Notes: a model not told the origin generated them from the sequence alone. A stretch of 64,000 nucleotides of DNA from Agromyces sp. SYSU T00194 (GCF_040496035.1 NZ_JBEPJZ010000001.1:310001-374000); one strand, 5' to 3'. Shown: positions 1-8,286, counted from the stretch's first letter. Program-made: numbers and translations.

Positions 1-43
1 CGTGCTCGGGCCGGACGAGGCCTCGGCCGCGCTGCTCGCCTGA
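1..43 (+). CDS. 3' end of an unidentified gene
   Basis: Only the last 13 codons of a plus-strand gene are inside the window, reading VLGPDEASAALLA before a TGA at 41-43. This is too little to name the protein. The frame is supported by its codon use (G or C at nearly every third position) and by the stop codon lying just before the promoter of the next gene. The start is beyond the left edge. Confidence 0.5.
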   Translation, partial: VLGPDEASAALLA

Positions 44-53
44 GGCGCTCGGG

Positions 54-59
54 TAGCGT
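54..59 (+). promoter_or_regulatory. -10 box of a leaderless promoter
   Basis: TAGCGT lies 6 bases before the ATG at 66, so transcription should begin at or next to the start codon. There is no Shine-Dalgarno sequence in this short gap. Confidence 0.55.
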
Positions 60-65
60 GGGCGC

Positions 66-932
66 ATGCCAGACGACGTGCCCGAGCGCACCCTCGCCGC
101 GAGCGGGCACCGCGCGCGACTCGAGGAGGACCGCGCCCGCCCGGGGTCGTGGACGCTCTACGTCGACGGCACGCCGCAGTCGCACGTCGACCTCGAGCGA
201 CCGGAGTGGCTGGGGTTCGAGTACGTGCGCCGCATCGGGCACGCCGTCGACCTGGTCGCCGAGCCCGGCGCGGCGATCACCGCCGTGCACCTGGGCGCCG
301 GGGCGCTCACCCTGCCGCGGTACGTCGCGGCGACCCGGCCCGGCTCGCGCCAGCAGGTCGTGGAACTCGAGTCGGAGCTCGTCGAGCTGGTGCGCGAGCA
401 CCTGCCGCTCCCCCGCACCGCGCAGATCCGGGTGCGCCACGGCGACGCCCGCGAGGTGGCGGCCCGGTTCCCGCGCGGGCTGCACGGCGCGGCCGACATC
501 GTCGTGGTCGACATCTTCTCGGGCGCGCGCACGCCCGCGCACGTGACCTCGACCGAGTTCTACGAGCTGCTCACGCCGCTGCTCGCGCCACGGGGCATCC
601 TCGTCGTGAACATCGCGGACGGGGCCGGCCTCGCGTTCGCGCGCAGCCAGGTGGCGACGCTGTCGCACGTGCTGCCGGAGGTCGCGATCGCCGCCGACCC
701 GGGCATGCTGAAGGGGCGCCGGTTCGGCAACGTCGTCGCGTACGCCAGCCCCCACGAGCTGCCGTTCGCGCAGCTCCCGAGGCTGCTCGCGAGCGATCCC
801 GCGCCGGCGAAGGTCGTCTCGGGCGAGGAGCTGCGCCGATTCGTGGCGGGTGCGTCGTTCGTCACCGACGCGACCGCGGTGCCGTCGCCGCCGCCCGCGC
901 GCTCGGTGTTCCTCACCAAGCCGAACGCCTGA
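66..932 (+). CDS. Spermidine-synthase-like SAM-dependent methyltransferase-fold protein
   Basis: A cytosolic Rossmann-fold protein of 288 residues. The segment VHLGAGALTLPRY (about residues 78-90) is the nucleotide-binding loop of the spermidine synthase/methyltransferase superfamily. An acidic strand end (VVELE) and the later VVVDIFSGA motif match the family's substrate-side Asp. Proteins of this actinobacterial type are annotated as spermidine synthase-like or fused-MFS/spermidine synthase but often do not make polyamines, so the substrate is unknown. There is no membrane segment. The ATG at 66 follows a -10 box by 6 bases, which suggests a leaderless mRNA. It is not visibly in an operon: the next gene converges on it. 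Confidence 0.8.
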   Translation: MPDDVPERTLAASGHRARLEEDRARPGSWTLYVDGTPQSHVDLERPEWLGFEYVRRIGHAVDLVAEPGAAITAVHLGAGALTLPRYVAATRPGSRQQVVELESELVELVREHLPLPRTAQIRVRHGDAREVAARFPRGLHGAADIVVVDIFSGARTPAHVTSTEFYELLTPLLAPRGILVVNIADGAGLAFARSQVATLSHVLPEVAIAADPGMLKGRRFGNVVAYASPHELPFAQLPRLLASDPAPAKVVSGEELRRFVAGASFVTDATAVPSPPPARSVFLTKPNA

Positions 933-954
933 GCCGGCGGCGCCCGCTCGCAGC

Positions 955-1821
955 TCAGGCGTGCCCGTGCCGGAAGCGCACCGTCTGTCCCGGCCGCAAC
1001 TGCGCGAAGCGGTCGACCGAGGCATCCGACACCACCGCGATCACGGGGTAGCCGCCCGTCACCGGATGGTCGGCGAGGAGCACGGTCGGCGTGCCCTCCG
1101 GCGGCACCTGCACCGAGCCGCGCACGACGCCCTCGCTGGCGAGCTCCCCCGGCACGAGCCGCTCGAGCGCCGGACCCTCGAGGCGCACGCCGATGCGGTC
1201 GGAGCGCGGCGAGACGCGCCAGTCGGTCTCGAACAGCGCGAGGCGCGCCGCGTCGGTGAACCAGTCGGCACGGGGGCCCGGAGCCAGCTCGGCGACCACC
1301 TCGTCGTCGACGGGCGCCCACCGCGTGAGCGAGTCCACCACGGGGATGGCGCCTGCGACCTCGTCGCCGACCGGCAGCACGTCACCGGCTGCGAGGGGCG
1401 CGGGGCCGAGGCCCGCGAGCGTGTCGCGCGAGCGTGAGCCGAGCACGCGCGGCACCGCGATGCCGCCGCGCACCGCGACGACGTAGCGCAGCCCGTGGGC
1501 GGCGATCGGCAGCACCAGTTCCGCGCCCGGGGCCGCGCGCGTCGCGGTCTCCGGGTGCACGGGCGCACCGTCGAGCGCGACCTCGCCCCACGCGCCCGTC
1601 ACCGCGAACCAGCCGCCGTCGTCGAGCCGCAGGCGCAGGCCGCCCACCGTGCACTCGAGCGCCGCCGCCTGCGGCGCGTTGCCGACGAGGCGGTTCGCGA
1701 GGCCGAGCGCTGCGCGATCGGCCGCCCCCGAGCCGCCGACGCCGAGGTGCGCCCAACCCGGGCGCCCGCGGTCCTCCACCAGCGTGAGGGGCCCGGGCTC
1801 GAGCACGGTCAGCCGGGTCAT
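955..1821 (-). CDS. pxpC: 5-oxoprolinase subunit C (biotin-dependent carboxyltransferase-like, KipA family)
   Basis: A 288-residue protein of the KipA/PxpC family, third subunit of the prokaryotic ATP-dependent 5-oxoprolinase that opens 5-oxo-L-proline (pyroglutamate) to glutamate. The N-terminal stretch LTVLEPGPLTLVEDRGRPGW, then GVGGSGAADR, and the C-terminal LLADHPVTGGYPVIAVV are hallmark segments of the family. The ATG overlaps the end of pxpB by 4 bases (ATGA), so the two are translationally coupled. It is last in the pxpA-pxpB-pxpC operon. No pyroglutamate permease gene is next to it, so uptake must be encoded elsewhere, or the enzyme repairs internally formed 5-oxoproline. Confidence 0.92.
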   Translation of the reverse strand: MTRLTVLEPGPLTLVEDRGRPGWAHLGVGGSGAADRAALGLANRLVGNAPQAAALECTVGGLRLRLDDGGWFAVTGAWGEVALDGAPVHPETATRAAPGAELVLPIAAHGLRYVVAVRGGIAVPRVLGSRSRDTLAGLGPAPLAAGDVLPVGDEVAGAIPVVDSLTRWAPVDDEVVAELAPGPRADWFTDAARLALFETDWRVSPRSDRIGVRLEGPALERLVPGELASEGVVRGSVQVPPEGTPTVLLADHPVTGGYPVIAVVSDASVDRFAQLRPGQTVRFRHGHA

Positions 1822-2462
1822 GCGCCGCCCTCGCTCCGCACGAAGCGCACGAGGGCGCCGGGCACGAGTCGCGCAGGCGGGTCCGCCGCGGCGTCCCAGA
1901 GGGGCACGTCGGTGCGCCCGATGAGCTGCCAGCCGCCGGGGCTCTCGCGCGGGTACACGCCGGAGTACGGGCCGGCGAGGCCGATCGAGCCGGCCGGCAC
2001 GCGCGTGCGCGGACTTGCCAGGCGCGGCACGTCGTAGGGCCAGTCGTCGCTCACGAGGTAGCCGAACCCGGGGGCGAACCCCGTGAACGCGACGCGCCAG
2101 GTGGCCGCGAGGTGCGCGGCGACGAGGACGTCGGCGGCGAGGCCGATCGCCGCTGCGGCACCCGCGAGGTCGTCGCCGTCGTAGCGGGCGGGCAGCTCGA
2201 CCGGCTCGGCGGATGCGGCGGCGGCGGTCGCGGCGGGCGTGCGGGCGACCCAGGCCGACGCGGTCTCGAGCGCGATGTGCGCCGGGTCGACGGTCACCAG
2301 CACCGTGCGCGCCGCGGGCACCAGGTCGACGACGCCGTCGGGCCGGGTCGCCGTGAGCGCCGCGTGCAGCCCGAGGACGTCCTCGTCGGGCCCGCACTCG
2401 ACGAGCACGGCGCGCTCCCCCGAGGGCAGGATGCGTCGACCCGCGGACACCGCCGCCGTCAT
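1818..2462 (-). CDS. pxpB: 5-oxoprolinase subunit B (KipI / allophanate hydrolase subunit 1 family)
   Basis: A 214-residue protein of the KipI/PxpB family. Family features include RILPSGERAVLVECG near the N-terminus and the conserved block VAFTGFAPGFGYL, which is followed by the PRLASPRTRVPAGSIGLAG segment. With PxpA and PxpC it forms the ATP-dependent 5-oxoprolinase. Both ends are coupled: it overlaps pxpA by 4 bases and pxpC by 4 bases. In Bacillus the homologue KipI inhibits the KinA sporulation kinase, but the three-gene context here supports the metabolic role. Confidence 0.92.
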   Translation of the reverse strand: MTAAVSAGRRILPSGERAVLVECGPDEDVLGLHAALTATRPDGVVDLVPAARTVLVTVDPAHIALETASAWVARTPAATAAAASAEPVELPARYDGDDLAGAAAAIGLAADVLVAAHLAATWRVAFTGFAPGFGYLVSDDWPYDVPRLASPRTRVPAGSIGLAGPYSGVYPRESPGGWQLIGRTDVPLWDAAADPPARLVPGALVRFVRSEGGA

Positions 2463-3220
2463 GCGAACGGCTCCACCGGGACGCCCGCATCGGCGAGCGC
2501 TGCGCGCACCGCCCGGGCGATGCCGACCGCGCCCGGGGTGTCGCCGTGCACGCAGACGGATGCGGCGTCGAGCCGCACGACCCCGCCGTCGACCGCGACC
2601 ACCTCGCCCGTCTCCAGCATGCGCACGACGCGCCGCGCGGCGGTGTCGGGATCGGTGACGAGCGCGCCCTCGGCGCTGCGCGGCGCCAGGCGGCCGTCGG
2701 GCAGGTACCCGCGGTCGGCGAAGGCCTCGGCGACGAAGCGCAGGCCCGCGTCATCCGCCGCCCGCTCCACCGCGGAACCGGGCATGCCGAGCACCGCGAG
2801 GTCGCGATCGAACGCGGCGACGGCGCCGGCGAACGCCGCGGCCAGGTCGGGGTCGGCGGCCACGGCGGCGTACATGGCGCCGTGCGGCTTCACGTAGCGC
2901 ACGGCGGCCGAGGCGGTCGCGGCGATGCCGGCGAGCGCACCGAGCTGGTAGAGCGTGTCGGCGGCGAGCTCGGAGGGCGAGACGTTGAGGTGCCGGCGGC
3001 CGAACCCGACCAGGTCGGGGAACGACGGATGCGCGCCGACGACGACGCCCGCCGCGGCCGCGGTGCGGCAGGTCGCGAGCATGGTCGCGGGGTCGCCGCC
3101 ATGGAAGCCGCAGGCGACGTTCGCGCTGGAGACCGCGCCGAGCATGGCCTCGTCGTCGCCCATGCGCCAGCTGCCGAACGACTCGCCGAGGTCGCTGTTC
3201 AGGTCGATGCTGCCCGCCAC
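2459..3220 (-). CDS. pxpA: 5-oxoprolinase subunit A (LamB/YcsF family)
   Basis: First gene of the 5-oxoprolinase operon and a member of the LamB/YcsF family, 253 residues from a GTG start. The family signature is at the N-terminus (IDLNSDLGESFG), followed by SSANVACGFHGGD, VGAHPSFPD and YVKPHGAMY, which carry conserved Asp/His residues of the deacetylase-like fold. I chose the GTG because it places IDLNSDLGE at residue 5, as in the family. An open frame continues upstream but is low-complexity and Arg-rich. GACAAT lies 6 bases before the GTG and could be a weak -10 box for a leaderless message. Confidence 0.9.
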   Translation of the reverse strand: MAGSIDLNSDLGESFGSWRMGDDEAMLGAVSSANVACGFHGGDPATMLATCRTAAAAGVVVGAHPSFPDLVGFGRRHLNVSPSELAADTLYQLGALAGIAATASAAVRYVKPHGAMYAAVAADPDLAAAFAGAVAAFDRDLAVLGMPGSAVERAADDAGLRFVAEAFADRGYLPDGRLAPRSAEGALVTDPDTAARRVVRMLETGEVVAVDGGVVRLDAASVCVHGDTPGAVGIARAVRAALADAGVPVEPFA

Positions 3221-3321
3221 GTCTCCATTGTCTCGCGCGCGAACCCGCACCGCACCCGCGGCGGCGCGGCGCTGCCCGGCGCGTCGCGCCGTGCCCCGGC
3301 CGCGATGACGTCGGCGCCGCA

Positions 3322-3327
3322 TATCCT
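3322..3327 (+). promoter_or_regulatory. -10 box of a leaderless promoter
   Basis: TATCCT ends 6 bases before the ATG at 3334. Confidence 0.55.
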
Positions 3328-3333
3328 CGTGCC

Positions 3334-3834
3334 ATGGCCGAACTCGATCGGGTGCGACGGTGGGCGGATGCGCTCATCGCGCTGCACCTCGACCCCGCGG
3401 CGTGGACCTTCGCCTTCGACAACGCGAAGAAGCGCGCCGGCCTGTGCGACTTCCAGGCGCGCCGCATCTCCGTCTCGCGATACCTGGCGGCGCGCTACGA
3501 CGACGACGAGATCCACCAGATCCTGCTGCACGAGGTCGCGCACGCGCTCGCCGGGCCGAACGCCGGGCACGGCCCGCGCTGGAAGGCCGAGGCCGCGCGC
3601 ATCGGCTACGTCGGGCGCCGCACGCACGACGGCGAGATCGCCGACGAGCTCGCACCCTGGGTCGGCACCTGCCCGTCGGGGCACCGGCACGTGCGCTACC
3701 GCCGGCCGACGCGCTCGCTGAGCTGCGGCGTGTGCGCCCGCGGCTTCGACGACCGCAACCTCATCACCTGGCGCCACCGGGAGATCACCCCCGCCATGCG
3801 GCGGCGGGCCGCGGCGAGCGCCGAGCCGCGCTGA
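3334..3834 (+). CDS. SprT-like zinc metalloprotein
   Basis: A 166-residue protein of the SprT-like family. HEVAH at residues 66-70 is the zincin motif (two His ligands and the catalytic Glu), and GHGPRW with His79 fits the third ligand. A C-terminal zinc ribbon is suggested by Cys113, His117, Cys131 and Cys134. The human relative Spartan cleaves DNA-protein crosslinks, and bacterial SprT-like proteins are poorly characterised; an intracellular protease role is a guess from the fold. Leaderless start predicted. Its neighbours are unrelated. Confidence 0.85.
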   Translation: MAELDRVRRWADALIALHLDPAAWTFAFDNAKKRAGLCDFQARRISVSRYLAARYDDDEIHQILLHEVAHALAGPNAGHGPRWKAEAARIGYVGRRTHDGEIADELAPWVGTCPSGHRHVRYRRPTRSLSCGVCARGFDDRNLITWRHREITPAMRRRAAASAEPR

Positions 3835-3856
3835 GCCGGCCTCGGAGCGGCGCCGA

Positions 3857-4600
3857 TCAGGCCCGGAACACGCCGTGCTGCAGCACCGGCACGACCCGGG
3901 TCACGTCGACCTTCGTGGCGAACGCGACGTCGGCGCGACGGCCGTCGGCGGCGAGCTCGCGCGCGCTGCCGGTGGCACTGATGAGGTGGTGCGCCGCGCG
4001 GCCGAGGCCGGTGTACGCGGCCGACGCCACGGCCGCCTCGGGAGAGGTGTGGTCGATGCCGAGCTCCATGAGCGCGTCGACCACGGCGCCCGCGGTCAGC
4101 TGGTCCTCGACCGAGACGCGCAGCGAGCCGTCGGGCCACTGCTCGCCGGCGGCGACGATGGCGATCGAGGTACGCGCCTGCCGCTCCTCCTGGTAGGCGT
4201 GGATGTACCGTGCGACCGCGGCCCGGTTGCGCAGCGACGCGGCGATCACGCGCGCCGGCGAATCGGCCAGGCGTTGCGCGAGGCGCGAGCCGTTGACCGA
4301 CGGCACCACCACGATGCGGTCGCCGTCGGCAGGCGGCTCCGCGGCGAGCGCCGCGGTGGACGGGCGGTCCGCCAGCTCGGCGCCGAGCTCGGCGGCGCGG
4401 GCCTCCGCGCCCTCGCCCCACCACGGGGCGACCGCGATGCCGCGCTCGGCGGCGACCACCACCGCGGTGCTGAACTGCACCGCGTCGACGATCACCACGA
4501 CGTCGGCGTGGGCGGCCACGGCGTCGACGCCCGCATCGCCCCACTCGAGGCGCACCTGGTACGTGGTCTGGTCGAACGGATCGGTCTGCGGGGCACTCAC
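3857..4600 (-). CDS. 2-phosphosulfolactate phosphatase family protein (ComB-like), orphan
   Basis: A 247-residue protein of the ComB family. In methanogens ComB is a Mg-dependent phosphatase in coenzyme M synthesis. Recognisable parts are the strand VVIVDAVQFSTAVVVAAERG, VVVPSVNGSRLAQ, VIAASLRNRAAVA and VEDQLTAGAVVDAL. There is no ComA or other coenzyme M gene near, and actinobacteria of this group are not known to make coenzyme M, so the real substrate is probably another phosphate ester. It starts with GTG, with a -10 box 6 bases upstream. Confidence 0.75.
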   Translation of the reverse strand: MSAPQTDPFDQTTYQVRLEWGDAGVDAVAAHADVVVIVDAVQFSTAVVVAAERGIAVAPWWGEGAEARAAELGAELADRPSTAALAAEPPADGDRIVVVPSVNGSRLAQRLADSPARVIAASLRNRAAVARYIHAYQEERQARTSIAIVAAGEQWPDGSLRVSVEDQLTAGAVVDALMELGIDHTSPEAAVASAAYTGLGRAAHHLISATGSARELAADGRRADVAFATKVDVTRVVPVLQHGVFRA

Positions 4601-4606
4601 CCGGAC

Positions 4607-4612
4607 AGGCTA
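4607..4612 (-). promoter_or_regulatory. -10 box of a leaderless promoter
   Basis: On the minus strand TAGCCT ends 6 bases before the GTG at 4600. Confidence 0.5.
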
Positions 4613-4644
4613 GCCGCCCCCTTCCGCCCCGCCCGACGCACACG

Positions 4645-4650
4645 TAGCGT
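4645..4650 (+). promoter_or_regulatory. -10 box of a leaderless promoter
   Basis: TAGCGT ends 6 bases before the ATG at 4657. It is back to back with the -10 box of the divergent ComB-family gene, so the two promoters share about 57 bases. Confidence 0.55.
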
Positions 4651-4656
4651 GGGGTC

Positions 4657-5217
4657 ATGCGGCTGCTGCTGAAGCTGGTGCTCGACTGCACCCCGGATGC
4701 CGCGTGGCGTGCGCTGCACAGCCCCGCGGTGCTCCGCGAGGTCGTCGCGCCGTGGCTCGACTTCTCGTCGCTCGAGGAGGGAGGCCTGCCCACGCGCTGG
4801 GAGGCCGACGGCCCGCACCGGGTGATGTCGCTGGCGTTCCGCCGGTTCCCGACGGGCGAGGAGGTCATCGACCTCGACCACCCCGACGGGCTGCCGGCGG
4901 GGGTGCGGATGCTCCGCGACACCGGCGGCGGCCGCAGCGGCCTGTTCGCCGCCCTCGACCGCTGGGACCACCGCATGGCGGTCTCACCCGCGCCCGACGG
5001 CAGCGGCCGCACGCTGTACCGCGACCAGCTGCTCGCCGGCGGCGGCGCGATCGACCTCGTCGCCTGGTACCCGACCTGGGCGTTCTGGCAGTGGAGGGGG
5101 GCGCGCCTGAAGCAGCTCGCGCCGACCTGGTCGTACGACCCGCCGGGCACCGCCGACGCCGACGCCGCGGCCGCCGCCCGCGAGGCGCACAGCGCGCGCA
5201 CAGCGCACCTGGGCTAG
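4657..5217 (+). CDS. SRPBCC (START-like) domain protein
   Basis: A 186-residue protein whose N-terminal pattern (LVLDCTPDAAWRALHSPAVLREV) is typical of SRPBCC/polyketide-cyclase-like proteins, a fold with a deep hydrophobic pocket. The ligand cannot be read from sequence. The C-terminal third is Ala-rich and probably disordered. It is expressed from its own leaderless-type promoter, and its stop codon overlaps a candidate promoter for the downstream helicase gene. Confidence 0.65.
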   Translation: MRLLLKLVLDCTPDAAWRALHSPAVLREVVAPWLDFSSLEEGGLPTRWEADGPHRVMSLAFRRFPTGEEVIDLDHPDGLPAGVRMLRDTGGGRSGLFAALDRWDHRMAVSPAPDGSGRTLYRDQLLAGGGAIDLVAWYPTWAFWQWRGARLKQLAPTWSYDPPGTADADAAAAAREAHSARTAHLG

Positions 5218-5399
5218 GCTGGCCCTCGGCCGGTGCGCCGTTGCGCCCGCCACGCGTCGTAGAACGCTTCTGCCGGGCACCCGCCCGATGACTCTTCGTA
5301 CGGCGAATCGGATGCGCGGAATCCCGCGCCTTCGCCACCCGCTCCCCCGCAGCACCCTGCCCGGGCGGAGCTCGATGCCCCGAAAGGCACCACACCTCC
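5215..5399 (+). promoter_or_regulatory. Candidate promoter and about 170-base leader of the DEAD-box helicase gene
   Basis: TAGGCT at 5215-5220 overlaps the preceding stop codon and is the only good -10 box before the helicase. If it is used, the mRNA has a leader of roughly 170 bases, unlike the leaderless genes around it. The stretch holds no convincing reading frame. It contains GC-rich inverted segments (for example GCCGGGC/GCCCG around 5273-5286), which is the sort of leader often seen on cold-induced helicase genes. The regulation is inferred, not shown. Confidence 0.35.
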
Positions 5400-6938
5400 G
5401 TGACCACGCACACCTTCAGCACGCTCGGCGTGCCCGCCCCGCTCGTCGCCGCCCTCACGGCCGACGGCAAGACCACCCCGTTCCCCATTCAGCAGGACAC
5501 GCTGCCCGACACGCTCGCCGGCCGCGACGTGCTCGGCCGCGGCAAGACCGGCTCGGGCAAGACCCTCGCGTTCTCGCTGCCCATGGTCGCGCGCCTCGGC
5601 GGCGAGCTCGCCGGCGGCCGCCGCCGCGCGGGCCGCCCGCTCGGCCTCGTGCTCGCCCCGACGCGCGAGCTCGCCACCCAGATCGCGGCGACCATGCAGC
5701 CGCTCGCCGACGCGTACGGCCTGGCCACCACCACGATCTACGGCGGCATCAACCAGAAGCGCCAGGTCGAGGCCCTGAACCGCGGCGTCGACATCGTCGT
5801 GGCCTGCCCGGGCCGCCTCGAGGACCTCATGAAGCAGGGCTTCGTGACCCTCGACGCCGTCGAGATCACCGTGCTCGACGAGGCCGACCACATGGCCGAC
5901 CTCGGGTTCCTGCCGGTCGTCACCCGCATCATGGACAAGACCCCGAACCGCGGCCAGCGCATGCTGTTCTCCGCGACGCTCGACAACGGCGTGGACAAGC
6001 TCGTCAAGCGCTACCTCGAGAACGAGGTGCTGCACTCGGTCGACGAGGCCAACTCGCCCGTCGCCGCGATGACCCACCACGTGTTCGAGGTCGCCGACGT
6101 CGACGCGAAGAACGACCTCGTGCGCGCACTCGCGTCGGGCTCCGGCCGTCGCATCCTGTTCATGCGCACCAAGCACCACGCGAAGAAGCTCGCGAAGAAG
6201 CTGACGGATGCCGGCATCCCGGCCGTCGACCTGCACGGCAACCTGTCGCAGCCGGCGCGCGACCGCAACCTCGCGGCGTTCCACGACGGCTCGGTCAAGG
6301 TCATGGTCGCGACCGACGTCGCCGCCCGCGGCGTGCACGTCGACGACGTCGAGCTCGTCATCCACGTCGACCCGCCGATGGAGCACAAGGCGTACCTGCA
6401 CCGCTCGGGCCGCACCGCCCGCGCCGGCAGCGAGGGCGACGTCGTCACGATCTGCCTGCCCGCCCAGCGCTCCGACCTGAAGTCGCTGCTGCGCAAGGCC
6501 GCCATCACCGTCACGCCCGAGCAGGTCACGCCCGACTCGGCGTCGGTCGTCGCCCTCATCGGCGAGGTCGCCGCGTACGTGAAGCCCGCGCCGCGCGAGC
6601 AGCGCCAGCCGCAGGGCGGCGGCCGGTCGCAGGGCGCCAACGCGCAGCGCAAGCGCGCAGCGCGCGACGCCGGTCAGGGCCAGGGGTCGCAGGGCTCGCG
6701 CCGCGGCGGCCGCGGACGCGGTTCGCGCGACGCGGTGCCCGCCGGCACGGCCGACCAGGCGCCCGCGCGTCCCCGGCGGGACCGCTCGGGCCGCCCCGCC
6801 GACGTGAAGTCGCAGGCCCCCCGCCGCGGCTCCGGCCAGAGCCGCGGCGCGCAGACCACGGGCGCGCAGCGCCAGCAGCGCGCCCAGGCCCCGCAGGGGT
6901 CGGGCGGGCAGCGCACGAACCGCCGCGCGCAGGGCTGA
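5400..6938 (+). CDS. DEAD-box ATP-dependent RNA helicase
   Basis: A 512-residue superfamily 2 RNA helicase. All motifs are present in order: Q motif (FPIQQDTLP), motif I (GKTGSGKT), Ia (PTRELATQ), II (DEAD, residues about 159-162), III (SAT), V (ATDVAARGVHVD) and VI (HRSGRTARAG). Residues from about 395 to the end form a basic Gly/Arg/Gln-rich tail, likely an RNA-binding disordered region. The product acts on structured RNA (ribosome assembly or mRNA decay). The start is GTG at 5400, preceded by a long leader. A strong hairpin follows the stop codon. Confidence 0.92.
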   Translation: MTTHTFSTLGVPAPLVAALTADGKTTPFPIQQDTLPDTLAGRDVLGRGKTGSGKTLAFSLPMVARLGGELAGGRRRAGRPLGLVLAPTRELATQIAATMQPLADAYGLATTTIYGGINQKRQVEALNRGVDIVVACPGRLEDLMKQGFVTLDAVEITVLDEADHMADLGFLPVVTRIMDKTPNRGQRMLFSATLDNGVDKLVKRYLENEVLHSVDEANSPVAAMTHHVFEVADVDAKNDLVRALASGSGRRILFMRTKHHAKKLAKKLTDAGIPAVDLHGNLSQPARDRNLAAFHDGSVKVMVATDVAARGVHVDDVELVIHVDPPMEHKAYLHRSGRTARAGSEGDVVTICLPAQRSDLKSLLRKAAITVTPEQVTPDSASVVALIGEVAAYVKPAPREQRQPQGGGRSQGANAQRKRAARDAGQGQGSQGSRRGGRGRGSRDAVPAGTADQAPARPRRDRSGRPADVKSQAPRRGSGQSRGAQTTGAQRQQRAQAPQGSGGQRTNRRAQG

Positions 6939-6960
6939 CGCACCCCGCTCCACGACACCC

Positions 6961-7002
6961 CGGATGCGGGTGCCCGCGCACCGCGCCGGGCACCCGCATC
7001 CG
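6961..7002 (+). terminator. Terminator hairpin after the helicase gene
   Basis: A perfect 16-bp stem (6961-6976 with 6987-7002) around a 10-base loop, 22 bases after the stop codon. The stem begins CGGATGC and ends GCATCCG, the motif that recurs across the window. No U-tract follows, as is common in GC-rich actinobacteria. Confidence 0.7.
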
Positions 7003-7032
7003 CTCGATTTCGCATCGGGGCCGAGGCTGGCC

Positions 7033-7038
7033 TACCCT
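7033..7038 (+). promoter_or_regulatory. -10 box of a leaderless promoter
   Basis: TACCCT ends 7 bases before the ATG at 7046. Confidence 0.5.
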
Positions 7039-7045
7039 CTGAGCC

Positions 7046-7549
7046 ATGGGCACCGAGGTCGTTGCAGAAGTCGTCATCCGTCCGATCCGCGATGTGGACG
7101 CCGAAGCGCTCGGCAGGGTCCACGCGCAGTGCTGGCACGAGGACTACGACCAGCTGGTCGACGCCGCGACGCTGGCGAACCTGTCGCCCCGCCGCATGGC
7201 CGAGCTCTGGACCCACTGGGTCAACCAGGGTGACGACTACACGCACGTCGCAGCCCTCGTCGACGGCGAGATCGTCGGCTTCGCCGGCGCCGGCCCCGCC
7301 CGCGACGAGGACGCCCCGCGCGAGCGCGAGCTGTTCTTCATCCACCTGCTCGACGCCTTCCACGGGCGCGGCATCGGCCAGCAGCTGTTCGACGCGGCCG
7401 TCGGCGAGGCATCCGTCTACTGCTGGGTGCCCGACAGCAACGAGTACGCGCTGCACTTCTACGACCGCAACGGCTTCGCGCGCGACGGCGTGGAGCACGA
7501 CGAGCCGTTCCTCGGCGAGACGATCCACGAGGTGCGCCTGGTCCGCTGA
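7046..7549 (+). CDS. GNAT family N-acetyltransferase
   Basis: A 167-residue acetyltransferase. The acetyl-CoA-binding loop is HGRGIGQQLFDAAV (about residues 108-121), preceded by the strand LFFIHLLDAF and followed by the C-terminal ALHFYDRNGFARDGV, the usual GNAT motif B region. The N-terminus (VIRPIRDVDAEALGRVHAQCWHE) is typical of RimI/PhnO-like enzymes that take small-molecule or N-terminal amine substrates; the acceptor is unknown. Leaderless start predicted. Confidence 0.85.
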   Translation: MGTEVVAEVVIRPIRDVDAEALGRVHAQCWHEDYDQLVDAATLANLSPRRMAELWTHWVNQGDDYTHVAALVDGEIVGFAGAGPARDEDAPRERELFFIHLLDAFHGRGIGQQLFDAAVGEASVYCWVPDSNEYALHFYDRNGFARDGVEHDEPFLGETIHEVRLVR

Positions 7550-7567
7550 CCCGGCGAGGCGGATGCC

Positions 7568-8152
7568 CTAGGGCAGGCGGCCGACCGAGGCGAGCGCCTG
7601 GCGGATGAGCGTGCCGCGGCCGCCCTCCATCTCGGCGGCGACCTCGGGCGCGCACGCCTCCTCGGGGGTCATCCAGGTGACCTCGAGCGCATCCTGGCGC
7701 GGCTCGCAGGTGCCCGTGACGGGCACCACGTAGGCGAGCGACACGGCGTGCTGGCGGTCGTCGGTGAACGGCGAGATGCCCGGCATCGGGAAGTACTCGG
7801 CGACCGCGAACGGCACGGGGCTCGCCGGCAGCAGCGGGAACGCCATCGGCCCGAGGTCCTTCTCGAGGTGGCGGAACAGCGCATCGCGCAGCGTCTCGCC
7901 GTAGAGCACGCGACCGGAGACCAGCGTGCGGGTGATCTCGCCGGTGGGAGTGCCGCGCAGCAGCACGCCCACCTCCACGACCGTGCCGAGGCCGTCGACG
8001 CGCACCGGCACCGCCTCGACGTAGATCAGCGGGAGGCGCTGGCGCACCTCCTCGAGCTCGATGTCGCTCAGCCAGCCCGGGTTGGCCGGCGGCGCGGCCG
8101 GCTCGCCCTCGGGCTCCCAGTCGGGATCGGGGTCGGGGGTGCGCACGCTCAT
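7568..8152 (-). CDS. NUDIX-like protein of the DUF4916 family
   Basis: A 194-residue protein matching the actinobacterial DUF4916 family, which has a NUDIX-like fold. NPGWLSDIELEEVRQRLPLIYVEAVPVRVD is the family's diagnostic opening, followed by EVGVLLRGTPTGEITRTLVSGRVLYGE. The classical NUDIX box GX5EX7REUXEEXGU is not intact, so hydrolase activity is doubtful. I placed the start at the ATG giving MSVRTPDPD, since the upstream frame is Arg/Pro-rich noise. CACAAT lies 8 bases before it as a possible weak -10 box. It is divergent from the esterase gene. Confidence 0.75.
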   Translation of the reverse strand: MSVRTPDPDPDWEPEGEPAAPPANPGWLSDIELEEVRQRLPLIYVEAVPVRVDGLGTVVEVGVLLRGTPTGEITRTLVSGRVLYGETLRDALFRHLEKDLGPMAFPLLPASPVPFAVAEYFPMPGISPFTDDRQHAVSLAYVVPVTGTCEPRQDALEVTWMTPEEACAPEVAAEMEGGRGTLIRQALASVGRLP

Positions 8153-8286
8153 GGCTCCATTGTGTCTCAGCGTCCGCGCGTGTCCAGCCCGCATCGCAGC
8201 ACCTCGGCGGGCGGCCGGATGCGAGGATGGACCCCACGCCCTGCGGGGCACGACGGGAGGGGCGAACCATCGACGCACGCGAACCG

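Noticed and set aside
7568..8152. Active NUDIX hydrolase
   Set aside because: The family has a NUDIX-like fold, but the canonical box with its REUXEE core is not intact in this protein, so I did not claim hydrolase activity.
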